Shown here one piece after another: positions 50,439 through 58,906 of a stretch of DNA of 64,000 bases. Origin of the DNA: Bacillota bacterium (GTDB taxonomy: Bacteria > Bacillota > Desulfotomaculia > Desulfotomaculales > Desulfallaceae); contig JAEXOR010000041.1 in NCBI GenBank assembly GCA_023439185.1, positions 17,113 through 81,112 on the forward strand, written 5' to 3'. The translations under genes were made by a program, and so were the position numbers. Under the pieces are notes generated by a model. The model did not search any database. It saw only the letters and a program-made list of their open reading frames with translations, and was not told the origin of the DNA. Positions within the stretch are counted from its first letter, which is position 1, and each line of letters opens with the position of its first letter.

Positions 50439-51194
50439 TTGAAAGAAAAAATAGAAATAAACGCAGAAGCTATGAGTTTGCGTAAACAATTTGGGGAAGA
50501 TGCCTACTCGCCAATAGAACTTTTCTCCATGCTTCATAATGAAGACTTAACTGTTGTATTTTACCCAATGAGCAATCGAGTTAGTGGAATATGTATCCGG
50601 GATGGAAACAATAAAATAATCGGCATTAACTCAAATTCCACTTATGGCCGCCAACGTTTTACAATGGCCCATGAGTTATATCATTTATTTTTCCATGAAA
50701 ATTTTAAAAGTATAATGTGCTCTAGGGATCTAGAAAAAAATAAAGACCCCTTGGAAAAAGAAGCTGATATGTTTGCGTCATATTTTTTGGCTCCTTATGA
50801 GTCTCTAAATGATTTTATAAAAAATAAATTAGACAAAAAGAAAAATGCGCTAGAAATTAATGATGTAGTAAGGATTGAGCAATATTATGGATTAAGCAGG
50901 CAAGCAGCTTTGTGGAGATTAATGAACGATGGATATTTATCTCCTGAAAAGGCAGAGACCATGAAAACAGGGATAATATTATCGGCATTAAAGCTTGGTT
51001 ATGATGACAAGTTGTACAGGGCAGCTCCTGAGGATAAGCAATATATTACCTTCGGTAAGTATATTAAACTAGCTGAGGAATTAAAAGAAAAAGATCTTAT
51101 CTCAAATGGCAAGTATGAAGAAATATTATTACATGGATTTAGAGGGGATATGGTATATGGTTTGAATACAGAAGGAGAAAATAATTATGACTAA
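50439..51194 (+). CDS. ImmA/IrrE-family zinc metallopeptidase
   Basis: 251 aa. The zinc-binding HELYH (HEXXH, residues 78-82) lies in RFTMAHELYHLFFHENF, with the third ligand probably Glu108 in KEADMFASYFLAP. An elongated C-terminal helical region (about 130-251) is of unknown role. Known relatives cleave XRE repressors (ImmA, IrrE/PprI). TTG 50439 follows AAGGGGG. It sits between the XRE and PIN genes, whose operon structure suggests it relays a signal to the regulator. Confidence 0.9.
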   Translation: MKEKIEINAEAMSLRKQFGEDAYSPIELFSMLHNEDLTVVFYPMSNRVSGICIRDGNNKIIGINSNSTYGRQRFTMAHELYHLFFHENFKSIMCSRDLEKNKDPLEKEADMFASYFLAPYESLNDFIKNKLDKKKNALEINDVVRIEQYYGLSRQAALWRLMNDGYLSPEKAETMKTGIILSALKLGYDDKLYRAAPEDKQYITFGKYIKLAEELKEKDLISNGKYEEILLHGFRGDMVYGLNTEGENNYD

Positions 51195-51720
51195 TAAGTT
51201 ATTTTTTGATACGGACTGTATCTCCTCCTTTCTTTGGGTAAAAAAAGAAAGCATTTTATTTAAACTATATTCTGAAAGAATAGTTTTACCTCAAGATGTT
51301 TTTGTTGAATTATCAAATCCAAGCATACCCCATATTAAGTGTAAGGTTAATGAGTTATGTTTACATGGTGATATTACTACAAAAGAGATATTGACCGGTA
51401 CTGATGAATATATTTTGTTTTATGAATTAGCTGTTTCACCACCTAAGGGAGAAAGAAGAATCGGTAAAGGTGAAGCAGCGGCCATAGCTTTAGCAAAAGT
51501 ATATGGTGGAATCCTTGCAAGCAACAATTTGAAAGATGTTTTTAAATACGTGGAGAGGTATAATTTAGACCATGTAGACACCGGCGGTATACTGGTATCG
51601 GCATTAAATGCCGGATATATTGATGAAAATACCGGAAACGAAATTTGGAGCAATATGATTTCTAAACGTAGAATTTTGCCAACTAATTCGTTTTCTGATT
51701 ATTTAAAAACCATTAAGTAA
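51187..51720 (+). CDS. PIN-like nuclease domain protein
   Basis: 177 aa. The start LFFDTDCISSFLW supplies two acidic residues (Asp8, Asp10). A conserved Glu96 lies in RIGKGEAAAIALAKVYGG and Asp117 in ASNNLKDVFKY, matching the acidic active site of PIN RNases. ATG overlaps the protease stop by 8 bp, indicating coupling. A PIN protein behind an XRE/ImmA pair suggests a toxin-like effector held in check by the first two genes. PIN family assignment is from motifs only and should be regarded as likely, not certain. Confidence 0.78.
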   Translation: MTNKLFFDTDCISSFLWVKKESILFKLYSERIVLPQDVFVELSNPSIPHIKCKVNELCLHGDITTKEILTGTDEYILFYELAVSPPKGERRIGKGEAAAIALAKVYGGILASNNLKDVFKYVERYNLDHVDTGGILVSALNAGYIDENTGNEIWSNMISKRRILPTNSFSDYLKTIK

Positions 51721-51729
51721 ATCTACTTG

Positions 51730-53061
51730 TTATAACCGGGCGATGGTTTTTAGCAGTTGTTCGCTTTCCGCGGCCTGCTGCCGGGTTATGGGCCGGTTGC
51801 TGTAGCCGGCTTCCAGGAACAGGCTGGTGAGTCGGTTGATTTCCGCTGCGGGGGATGGTTCCCTGGCGGATGCCTGCAGCCGCCGGGCGTATTCCAGCGG
51901 GGTCTCATGGGCCTGCCTGGGGCAGCCGCGCCGGCGGCCCAGGCGTAAAAATGCCTCATAGGAGCGAAATATTTTCTGGCCGGGGGTTCCGGCGGGCAGC
52001 CATCTGCGCAAGATGGCTTTTATTGTTTGCCGCAATCGCCGGGCCAGTGCTTTTACACGCCTTGCCAGGGGTGCGAATATTTTGAACAGGCTCCCCAGCA
52101 GCGCGAACAGCCACCGCCACACCTGCAGCAACGCTTTAAAAGGGGAATAGCGCTGCCGGGGCAAACGCGGAGCGGCTTTCAGGCGCATTTTAAGCAGACC
52201 CGGCAGCGCCCGCAGGAGGGGAATCAGAAACAGCAGCATCATGCCGATAAGGACGTAGATAAACCAGGACGCCGGCTCCTGGACTTTTTCCATTTCTCCG
52301 CCGGACATGGGCGGCATGGGCATGGGCGGTGGCAGGGCGCCGGGATCCGCGGGCGGCGACAGTTTTTCCAGCAGTGCCGCCAGGAAGCCCAGCAGGGCGT
52401 AAAAGGCGTCCCGGGCGGCCTGCATCAGGCTGCGCAACTCGCCGAAAAAGGCGACGGCAAAAAGGACTGCGGCGGCCAGGGGCGGCACCAGGGCATGGAA
52501 AAGGACGATGTCGTAACGGATGGATGAGGTTTCCGCAACTCCGATGCCCTCCACCGCCAGGGTCATGGCGAGGGCTAAAAACCAGCCGGCCACGAGGATG
52601 AGCAGCAGCGGCCCGGCAAAGCCCATGAAGGTGAGGATAAAGACGGCGGGCAGCATTAACGCCAGGCTTATTTCCACGGTTTTGATTCCGCTGGTGCGCA
52701 CGAAGGCTCCGCACAGCCAGCCCAGAAGCTGCCACACGGCCGGGAACAGGTAGGCCGTCCAGCTCAGCGGTTGCGGGGGGGTCCAGAACAGGTAGTCGGT
52801 GATGAGCAGGCTGCCCGGGATGGTTAAACCGGTGTAGAGCAAAAACAGCAGCATGTGAGCCAGGGTCAGCTTTAATACCGTGGGGCCCGTGGCCAGCAGG
52901 CTCCGGTTCACAGCCAGGCCCAGGACGGCGGGCAAAAGGGCCAGGATAAACAGCCCGGCCAGGCCTGTCCATAGGCCGGGGTGGGTTTCGTGGGTCAGGT
53001 GAACAAAAACCATGTACCAGCCGTAGCCGGTGATGCTTAAAAGCAGGGTCGTCCAGCTCAA
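51730..53061 (-). CDS. DUF4129 domain membrane protein
   Basis: 443 aa. Several hydrophobic segments fill residues 1-200, a Pro/Met-rich linker (ADPGALPPPMPMPPMSGGEM) follows, then another membrane span near 265-285. A cytoplasmic DUF4129 domain ends the protein (SYEAFLRLGRRRGCPRQAHE, TPLEYARRL). In many bacteria DUF4129 is the C-terminal part of a transglutaminase-like protein encoded with MoxR and DUF58; here the transglutaminase core is not visible. TTG start with AGGAGGGG upstream. Third gene of the MoxR-DUF58-DUF4129 operon. Confidence 0.8.
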   Translation of the reverse strand: MSWTTLLLSITGYGWYMVFVHLTHETHPGLWTGLAGLFILALLPAVLGLAVNRSLLATGPTVLKLTLAHMLLFLLYTGLTIPGSLLITDYLFWTPPQPLSWTAYLFPAVWQLLGWLCGAFVRTSGIKTVEISLALMLPAVFILTFMGFAGPLLLILVAGWFLALAMTLAVEGIGVAETSSIRYDIVLFHALVPPLAAAVLFAVAFFGELRSLMQAARDAFYALLGFLAALLEKLSPPADPGALPPPMPMPPMSGGEMEKVQEPASWFIYVLIGMMLLFLIPLLRALPGLLKMRLKAAPRLPRQRYSPFKALLQVWRWLFALLGSLFKIFAPLARRVKALARRLRQTIKAILRRWLPAGTPGQKIFRSYEAFLRLGRRRGCPRQAHETPLEYARRLQASAREPSPAAEINRLTSLFLEAGYSNRPITRQQAAESEQLLKTIARL

Positions 53062-53110
53062 CCCGCATCCCCTCCTTTTTGGACAAACACATAGGAGCGT
53101 TTAGGCAAAC

Positions 53111-53190
53111 ACGTAGGGGCGCCTCTGGCGGGTACCCAAGAACATAGAGACGTCGTCCCCATCGGGCGACCGCGACGAGAGTCGCTCTAC
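53111..53190. repeat. Degenerate family III REP-like element
   Basis: GTAGGGGCGCCTCTGGCGGG on one side faces GCGACGAGAGTCGCTCTAC on the other. The right arm, read on the reverse strand as GCGTAGAGCGACTC, supplies the last Ala codon and TAG stop of the DUF58 gene. It separates DUF58 from the DUF4129 gene. Confidence 0.6.
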
Positions 53191-54590
53191 GCCTGGATCC
53201 GGGGGCACATGGTCCCCCGGGCGCCCGTCAGGGGCGTGCCCGCAGGGGACAGGTTAAACAGCCGCACCCGGGAGGAGGCCAGGCCGGCCAGGCGCTGGGG
53301 GCTGTAAAACTGCTCCGGGGGAATGTTTTTGGCCCGGTTGGCCTGGTATTCTTCATTCTCTTCCCAACTGGCTGGCGGGTTATTGTAGACCAGCAGGTAA
53401 ATTAGCGTATTGGTCGGGGCGGACCGGATTTTTTCCCACAGTTTTTCCCTGGTTTCTTCGTAAGCCCGGCTGGTTTCATCGATGGCGGCGCACGCCCGCA
53501 GGATGCTCCGGGCCTGGGCGTCGCCCCCGGCGTAGTCCAGGGTAGTGATGGTCCGAACCCTGCTCATATAAGCGCCGGTGTCGTCCGGCAGCGGGTCGGT
53601 TTTCCTCTGCTTCCACTGCAGCAGGGTGGCGTTGGTATAGAACGCGGTCATGGCGCCCTGTTCCAGGTGGAAAAGGGCGGCGCCCGCGGCCAGGCCGACG
53701 GCTTCCTCCAGGCCGGGATCTTCGAAGCGGGTGTTTTCCACCGCGCCGGTGACGGGCTGGGCCGGGACGCACAGGTCCAATACCACCAGGCAGAACTGGG
53801 AGTCCTTGCGCTGGTAGATGTTTGTCTTCAGGCTGTTGGTCCGGGCGGTGGCGTACCAGTTGATGCTTTTGGGCGGGTCGGATACCTGGTAATCCCTGAT
53901 GCCCCGGGCGTGGTGGCGGTCTTCCAGCCCGAAATTGTCTTCGCGGTTGTTTTCCTGAAAGTCCAGGGTTTTAAAGAGTTCCCCGGTGTTTTTCAGGCGG
54001 GGGTAAACGTACAAAACCTGTTTGTTGCCCACCAGGTTCAGGCCGCGAAACAGGCCGGAGGGGTCGCCTACGAACAGGTGGGGCGGGGGCAGGTAGTAAA
54101 TGCCCCGCCGGGTGGCCCGGATTTGCAGGCTTAAGGTGAATTCCTTTTGTTCCGGCAGCCAGGCGTAGTGGACGGTATGGTAATTCCAGGCTGTGGTTAG
54201 CTGATAGGTGGTGGTTGGAGCGGCGGCGGCTTTGGGCTCCCTGGTCATGTTTTGGGGAGTGTCGCCGGCGCAGGCCAGTCCTCCGGGCAGCAGGAAGCTG
54301 ATGCCGCAGCGTACCAGGGGGAACAGCCAGCCGTTGGTGAACCGGAACTCCCGGGTGAAGGTTTCGCCGGCGAAAATGCTTTCCCCGCCGGAAGAACAGT
54401 CGCCCGAAGCGGACCGGCAGCTCTTCAGGGTCCAGTAATAGCTCCACATAATATAGGAGAGAAACAGGGTCAGCAGCAAAAAAGGCAGCGGCATCCGGTA
54501 ATAGACCGTGACCAGAACGGCCGCGGCAGCCAGCAGCCGGGTGGTGAGGCCGGCGGCGGGGGTGGTGCTCAGTACCCGGGGTTTGTTCAT
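53187..54590 (-). CDS. DUF58 domain protein (MoxR-associated)
   Basis: 467 aa. Two N-terminal membrane spans (LLAAAAVLVTVYYRMPLPFL and LLLTLFLSYIMWSYYW) precede a beta-rich region and the DUF58 core GIRDYQVSDPPKSINWYATAR (about residue 265), then a VWA-like domain (FCLVVLDLCVPAQ). Such proteins are thought to work with MoxR ATPases in protein-complex maturation. ATG 54590 overlaps the MoxR stop (ATGA). The C-terminal codon and stop lie in a family III repeat, so the native end may have been replaced. Confidence 0.85.
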   Translation of the reverse strand: MNKPRVLSTTPAAGLTTRLLAAAAVLVTVYYRMPLPFLLLTLFLSYIMWSYYWTLKSCRSASGDCSSGGESIFAGETFTREFRFTNGWLFPLVRCGISFLLPGGLACAGDTPQNMTREPKAAAAPTTTYQLTTAWNYHTVHYAWLPEQKEFTLSLQIRATRRGIYYLPPPHLFVGDPSGLFRGLNLVGNKQVLYVYPRLKNTGELFKTLDFQENNREDNFGLEDRHHARGIRDYQVSDPPKSINWYATARTNSLKTNIYQRKDSQFCLVVLDLCVPAQPVTGAVENTRFEDPGLEEAVGLAAGAALFHLEQGAMTAFYTNATLLQWKQRKTDPLPDDTGAYMSRVRTITTLDYAGGDAQARSILRACAAIDETSRAYEETREKLWEKIRSAPTNTLIYLLVYNNPPASWEENEEYQANRAKNIPPEQFYSPQRLAGLASSRVRLFNLSPAGTPLTGARGTMCPRIQA

Positions 54591-55582
54591 GGTCGGGGTT
54601 CCTTTTCCCGGCGTTCCCGCAGTGTGATTGGTAATGTGGCCAGAAGCCGCTCCAAGAATTCTTCGGCCCGCCGGCCTTTGTATTTTTCCGCCTGCTTTAG
54701 CTTCAGCCGGTGGGCGAAAACCGGCAGGCATAACTGCTTGATGTCGTCGGGCAGCACATAGTCGCGCCCCTTTAAGATGGCCAGGGCCCTGGCGGCTTTA
54801 ACCATGCCGATGGACGCCCTGGGGCTCAGGGCCAGTTCCACGGCTTCGCTCCGGCGGGTGGCTTCAACAAAGTCCAGGATGTATTGCGCCAATGAATCTT
54901 CCAGGTGCACCTGCCGGACAATTTCCTGGAGCTGTAAAACCTGTTCCCGGCTCAGGACCGGCTCCAGCGCTTCCACGGGGTCGCCGAAGGCATGCCGGCG
55001 TAATATTTCCGTTTCGTCCTCTTTATTGGGGTAACCGAGCTTGATGCGCAGCAAGAAGCGGTCTTGCTGGGCGAAGGGCAGCGGGAAGGTGCCTTCGGAT
55101 TCCACCGGGTTTTGGGTGGCCAGCACCAGGAAAGGCTGCTCCAGGGGACGGGTCACGCCGTCCACGGTGACCTGTTTTTCTTCCATTGCCTCCAGCAGCG
55201 CCGATTGGGTGCGGGGCGTGGTGCGGTTGATCTCGTCGGCCAGCAGCACGTTGGTCAGCACCGGGCCGGGGCGGAATTCAAACTCCCCGGTGCGGGTGTT
55301 ATAATAATTCATACCCGTTATATCTGAAGGCATCAGGTCCGGAGTGAACTGCAGGCGTTTAAAGCCGCAGCCCAGGGAGCGGGCCATGGTTTTGGCCAGG
55401 GTGGTCTTGCCGGTGCCCGGCAGGTCCTCCAGCAGGATGTGCCCCCGGGCCAAAAAAGCCGTCAGCGCCATCTCCACCGCCTCATTTTTACCGATGATCA
55501 CGGATTCTATTTGGTTTTTGAGCAGGTCCGTCAGGCGGGACGCTTCATTGAATATGTCAGCCGCGGGATTTGGCAGCGCCAA
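54587..55582 (-). CDS. MoxR-family AAA+ ATPase
   Basis: 331 aa. Walker A LLEDLPGTGKTTLAKTMARS (about 50-70), Walker B NVLLADEINRTTPRTQSALL, sensor 1 LATQNPVESEGTFPLPFAQQ, and a C-terminal lid with SPRASIGMVKAARALAILKG. MoxR ATPases act as chaperones, usually with VWA-domain partners such as the DUF58 protein encoded next. TTG start with AAGGAG upstream. First gene of the three-gene operon; what it matures is unknown. Confidence 0.92.
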   Translation of the reverse strand: MALPNPAADIFNEASRLTDLLKNQIESVIIGKNEAVEMALTAFLARGHILLEDLPGTGKTTLAKTMARSLGCGFKRLQFTPDLMPSDITGMNYYNTRTGEFEFRPGPVLTNVLLADEINRTTPRTQSALLEAMEEKQVTVDGVTRPLEQPFLVLATQNPVESEGTFPLPFAQQDRFLLRIKLGYPNKEDETEILRRHAFGDPVEALEPVLSREQVLQLQEIVRQVHLEDSLAQYILDFVEATRRSEAVELALSPRASIGMVKAARALAILKGRDYVLPDDIKQLCLPVFAHRLKLKQAEKYKGRRAEEFLERLLATLPITLRERREKEPRP

Positions 55583-55648
55583 GGGACAGTCTCCTTCCGG
55601 TGCGTAAAAGGTCGAATAATTAATTATTATATCATACTTGAGCGTTGT

Positions 55649-55676
55649 TTGTGTTTCGTGGAAATTAGGCTATAAT
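55649..55676 (+). promoter_or_regulatory. Candidate promoter for the DsbA-like selenoprotein gene
   Basis: TTGTGT (55649-55654), 16-bp spacer, consensus TATAAT (55671-55676), 30 bp before the start codon. The -35 fit is weak. Confidence 0.5.
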
Positions 55677-55705
55677 TGATTTAACATTTTCCAGGAGGTT
55701 ATTGC

Positions 55706-56308
55706 ATGAGTATCAAACTGGTTATTTTTTCTGATTACATCTGACCCTTTTGCTATCTCGGCAAAGGTATTGTCGAAAAGCTCAAGCAGTCCTATGATAT
55801 CGAGGCAGAGTGGGTGGGTTATGAACTGCACCCGGAAACGCCGCCGGAGGGAAAGCTGATGCGGCAGATCATCGCCAATTACGACCCCGCCAGGATGGTC
55901 ATGAACTTTAACCGGGCCGGCGCGGCTTACGGTATCGCCTTCAACCCCATTGAGGTGGTGCCCAATAGCCGGCTGGCGCTGGAGGCCGCCGAGTTCGCCC
56001 GGGACGCCGGGCTTTATGAGCAGGCCCATGAGCGGTTGCTGCGGGCGTATTTCTATGAGGGGGAGAACGTGGGCCTGAAGGAAATCCTGCTCAGACTGCT
56101 GGGTGAAATTGGCCTGGACCGGCAGGGGCTAAGCGAAGCCCTGGACGACGGCGTTTATGCCGGGCGGCTGCGGCAGGCCCGGGAACAGGCCAAAGAGTAC
56201 GACGTAACGGCGCTGCCAACTTTTATTACCAACGGCCGGGATAAGCTCGTGGGGGCCAAGCCCTATGAGCAGTTTACCAGGCTGTTGGACGAGCATGTAA
56301 ACCCATGA
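55706..56308 (+). CDS. DsbA/FrnE-like thioredoxin-fold protein with UPFC active site (probable selenoprotein)
   Basis: Read through one in-frame UGA (codon 13, 55742-55744) it is a 200-aa DsbA-family oxidoreductase of the FrnE type. The N-terminus reads MSIKLVIFSDYI-U-PFCYLGKG, where the family has CPxC, so UGA falls exactly on the catalytic first Cys. Family features continue after it: WVGYELHPETPPEG, then the helical insert, and the late VTALPTFITNGRDKLVGA with the cis-Pro loop. CCAGGAGG sits seven bases before ATG. A hairpin with a GG-containing loop starts 13 nt after UGA. No other ribosome site would allow translation of the downstream part from 55814. It probably catalyses thiol-disulfide or peroxide-type redox chemistry in the cytoplasm (no signal peptide). 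Confidence 0.85.
55742..55776 (+). promoter_or_regulatory. Recoded UGA and bacterial SECIS-like hairpin
   Basis: After UGA and 13 spacer bases, UCGGCAA pairs with UUGUCGA (seven pairs, one G-U) around the loop AGGUA. Bacterial SECIS elements need a small apical loop with a G near its start, about 16-37 nt after UGA; here the first loop G is 22 nt after it. Confidence 0.75.
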
Positions 56309-56427
56309 AAAAGGTAAAACTGACCCGGGGCGTCTGGCAGAGAAAACCCCAGACCCAGGTGACGCCCAATAAAAAAGCGCAGGGCAAAAAGTATGCCTGC
56401 CGCAAAAAAGGTCAAACCGAAGCGTAG
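56305..56427 (+). CDS. Tiny basic ORF coupled to the selenoprotein gene (40 aa)
   Basis: ATG overlaps the TGA of the preceding gene (ATGA), so it could be translated by coupling. The product is strongly basic (KKVKLTRGVWQRKP, then NKKAQGKKYACRKKG) with one Cys and no family match. Its last codon and TAG stop (GCGTAG) are part of a family III repeat, exactly as in the DUF58 gene. It may be a real small protein or a chance frame. Confidence 0.4.
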   Translation: MKKVKLTRGVWQRKPQTQVTPNKKAQGKKYACRKKGQTEA

Positions 56428-56500
56428 GGGCGCCCGGGTGGTACAAATCGAGGTGTGGGTTGCCCCAAGTGGGTCGCCCCAAAATGGGGTTCGAGGAGGG
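56423..56500. repeat. Degenerate family III REP-like element upstream of galE
   Basis: GCGTAGGGGCGCCCGGGTGG begins the block. GTTGCCCCAAG and GGTCGCCCCAAAATGGGG follow as partial inverses. It starts at the stop codon of the tiny basic ORF and ends just before the galE ribosome site. Confidence 0.5.
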
Positions 56501-56509
56501 TTCAGGTTG

Positions 56510-57517
56510 ATGAATATACTGGTCACCGGAGGCGCCGGGTATATCGGCTCCCATACCTGCGTCGCTTTGCTTGAAGCGGGACATGCGGTGATTGTGGCGG
56601 ACAACCTCTGCAACAGCGATGCCGAGACCCTGGAGCGGGTGAAGCGGATTAGCGGCAGGGAAATCACTTTTTACCGGATTGACGTGACCGTTGAAGCAGC
56701 CGTTGAGGCCGTGTTCGCCAACCATTCAATTGAGGGCCTCGTCCATTTCGCCGGGCTCAAGGCGGTGGGCGAGTCGGTGGAAAAGCCGCTGGCCTATTAT
56801 TACAACAACCTGGTCGGCACTATGACGCTGGCCAGGTTGTGCCTGAAATACGGTGTAAAAAAGTTCGTGTTCAGCTCGTCGGCCACGGTTTACGGAGAAA
56901 ACCGGGTGCCCTTTGTGGAAACCATGCCCCTTCTGCCCGCCACAAATCCTTATGGTGAATCAAAGGCCATCAGTGAGCGGATTCTTACCGATACCGCCAA
57001 AGCCAATCCTTATTTGGCCGTGGCGCTGCTGAGGTACTTCAACCCGGTGGGCGCCCATGAAAGCGGGCTGATTGGGGAAGCGCCCGCCGGCATTCCCAAC
57101 AACCTGATGCCTTATATCACCCGGGTGGCCAAAGGCGAGCTGGACAAGCTGCGGATATTCGGCGACGACTATTCCACGGTGGACGGTACCGGCGTCCGGG
57201 ATTATATCCACGTGATGGACCTGGCCGAGGGGCATGTGACGGCGCTGGAGAACCTCACCCCGGGCGTGCATATTTATAATTTGGGCACCGGTCGCGGTAC
57301 CAGCGTATTGCAGTTGGTGCAAGCTTTTGAGGAGGCCAACGGTCTGTGCCTGCCCTATGAAATAGCGCCCCGGAGACCCGGGGATATCGCCGAGTGTTAC
57401 GCCGACGCGTCGAAGGCCCAAAAAGACTGGGGCTGGACGCCCGGGAGAAACCTGACGGACATGTGCCGGGACGCCTGGCGCTTTGAGCAGGGACGCTACA
57501 GACTGTCAAAAAGCTGA
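56510..57517 (+). CDS. galE: UDP-glucose 4-epimerase
   Basis: 335 aa, extended short-chain dehydrogenase. NAD-binding ILVTGGAGYIGSHTCVALLE at the N-terminus, catalytic Ser-Tyr-Lys in FSSSATVYG and NPYGESK, and late family features RYFNPVGAHESGLIGE and IYNLGTGRGTSVLQLV. It interconverts UDP-glucose and UDP-galactose for glycan synthesis. ATG 56510 has GAGGAGGG upstream; the frame extends to 56393 but that part is repeat-derived. It overlaps the convergent HD-GYP gene by 22 bp. Confidence 0.95.
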   Translation: MNILVTGGAGYIGSHTCVALLEAGHAVIVADNLCNSDAETLERVKRISGREITFYRIDVTVEAAVEAVFANHSIEGLVHFAGLKAVGESVEKPLAYYYNNLVGTMTLARLCLKYGVKKFVFSSSATVYGENRVPFVETMPLLPATNPYGESKAISERILTDTAKANPYLAVALLRYFNPVGAHESGLIGEAPAGIPNNLMPYITRVAKGELDKLRIFGDDYSTVDGTGVRDYIHVMDLAEGHVTALENLTPGVHIYNLGTGRGTSVLQLVQAFEEANGLCLPYEIAPRRPGDIAECYADASKAQKDWGWTPGRNLTDMCRDAWRFEQGRYRLSKS

Positions 57518-58710
57518 TCCAGTTCGTCGTAAATGCCGAAAAGCTTATCCACAACATCCCCGTCCAATGCCGACCGGCGGACCATGTCACGCATGATTTT
57601 TTCAATGGCGTCCTTTTCCATTCCCCGCCGGTACGGCCGGTCCTCGCGCAGGGCGGTAAAAACGTCGGCGGCGGCAATGATCCTCGAACCCGGGGGAATT
57701 TGCGGCGCGTTTAAATGAAAGGGATAGCCGCTGCCGTCCAGTTTCTCATGGTGATAGGCCGCCCAGGCGGCAATTTCGTCGGCAATGCCGGCGTTATTGA
57801 GAATATGATAGGTATAGTAAGGATGCTGTCTGATCACGGTAAACTCGTCCATAGTTAACTGGCCCTGTTTTTCCAAAATGCCGTCCCCTATAGAAAGCTT
57901 GCCCAGATCATGCAGCAGCCCCGCGATTTTCATGTTTACCAACTCGCCGGCATTAAAGCCCATCACGGAGCCCAGCAGTACGGCGGCGCCGGCCACACCG
58001 CGGGAATGGCGGTACGTGAAAGGGCTTTTCCGGTCAATTACGTCCGCGAACAGGTTGGCTAATTCTAAAACCTCGTCCGTACCGACGATGAGGGGAAAAT
58101 TAGCATCCTGAGGTTTATTTAGAACCTTCGGCGCAATTAAATCCAGCCAGAAGCTTTCGCGCCGGGACAACAGCATAAACTGCTCCACCAGATCGGGATC
58201 AAAAACAACACCGGAAAGATTTTTAATTCTCTCCGTGATCTGTTCAACCTGGCGCAGAATGGGTTCATCCGATTTATGCCGGTCAAGGAACAGGATGTCA
58301 ATCCGGTCGGCCAGGTGAATAATCCTGGCCGCGAGAGGAATATCCCGTCCGGTTGCTCCGGTTTTATTGCCGCCGGCAAAATTGGCGTGGTGATGCAGGA
58401 TTATATTCGCCACCGGTTTTAACAGTTTGTACCTGCTGACCAATGTCGCTCCGTTTGTGCAATGCTCCTGGGGGTTGTCAACTTCAAAATTAAGCAGCAC
58501 GGCTCTTTCTCCCCAGGTTTTTACTCCGATGTCGTGAATGATGGCCGCCGTGCCGACTAAATTTTTCTCCTCCCGGTTCAGTCCAATCCGGTCCGCCAGG
58601 TTTAAGCTGATCCGGCAAACCCTGTCATGATGGGCGTTGATGCCCCGGCTGTCAAAATCCAGGCATGAGGACAGCGCCGTCAGTAACCGGTGCAAATCAA
58701 TTTCTGCCAT
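57496..58710 (-). CDS. HD / HD-GYP domain phosphohydrolase
   Basis: 404 aa with two HD-type domains. The first (about residues 20-150) has HHDRVCRISLNLADRIGL and IIHDIG. The second (about 215-390) is HD-GYP: HSRGVAG, LLHDLGKLSIGDGIL, then YHHEKLDGSGYP, the signature of c-di-GMP phosphodiesterases. The layout suggests a cytoplasmic c-di-GMP-degrading or sensing enzyme. ATG 58710 follows AAGGGTGATC; an earlier ATG lacks a ribosome site. Activity of the first HD domain is uncertain. Confidence 0.9.
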   Translation of the reverse strand: MAEIDLHRLLTALSSCLDFDSRGINAHHDRVCRISLNLADRIGLNREEKNLVGTAAIIHDIGVKTWGERAVLLNFEVDNPQEHCTNGATLVSRYKLLKPVANIILHHHANFAGGNKTGATGRDIPLAARIIHLADRIDILFLDRHKSDEPILRQVEQITERIKNLSGVVFDPDLVEQFMLLSRRESFWLDLIAPKVLNKPQDANFPLIVGTDEVLELANLFADVIDRKSPFTYRHSRGVAGAAVLLGSVMGFNAGELVNMKIAGLLHDLGKLSIGDGILEKQGQLTMDEFTVIRQHPYYTYHILNNAGIADEIAAWAAYHHEKLDGSGYPFHLNAPQIPPGSRIIAAADVFTALREDRPYRRGMEKDAIEKIMRDMVRRSALDGDVVDKLFGIYDELDQLFDSL

Positions 58711-58819
58711 GGTAAGATCACCCTTATATTTTTCGTTGCCTGACAAATTCGGTGCTCAGATGATTAATTCCTACCGGGATCAACCTTGAATTGTGTCGAA
58801 CTATTAACCTAACTGGCAA

Positions 58820-58848
58820 TGGACAAAAAAAGATTTAATTGTTATGAT
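58820..58848 (+). promoter_or_regulatory. Promoter for the XRE-corrinoid operon
   Basis: TGGACA (58820-58825), 17-bp spacer, TATGAT (58843-58848). It lies over the first codon of the longest reading frame, which argues for the later TTG start of the XRE gene. Confidence 0.6.
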
Positions 58849-58906
58849 AAATAGTACCAAAATTCAGAAAAAAAGGGTTTGGGGCCAAAACTGGAGTGTT
58901 TCAATT

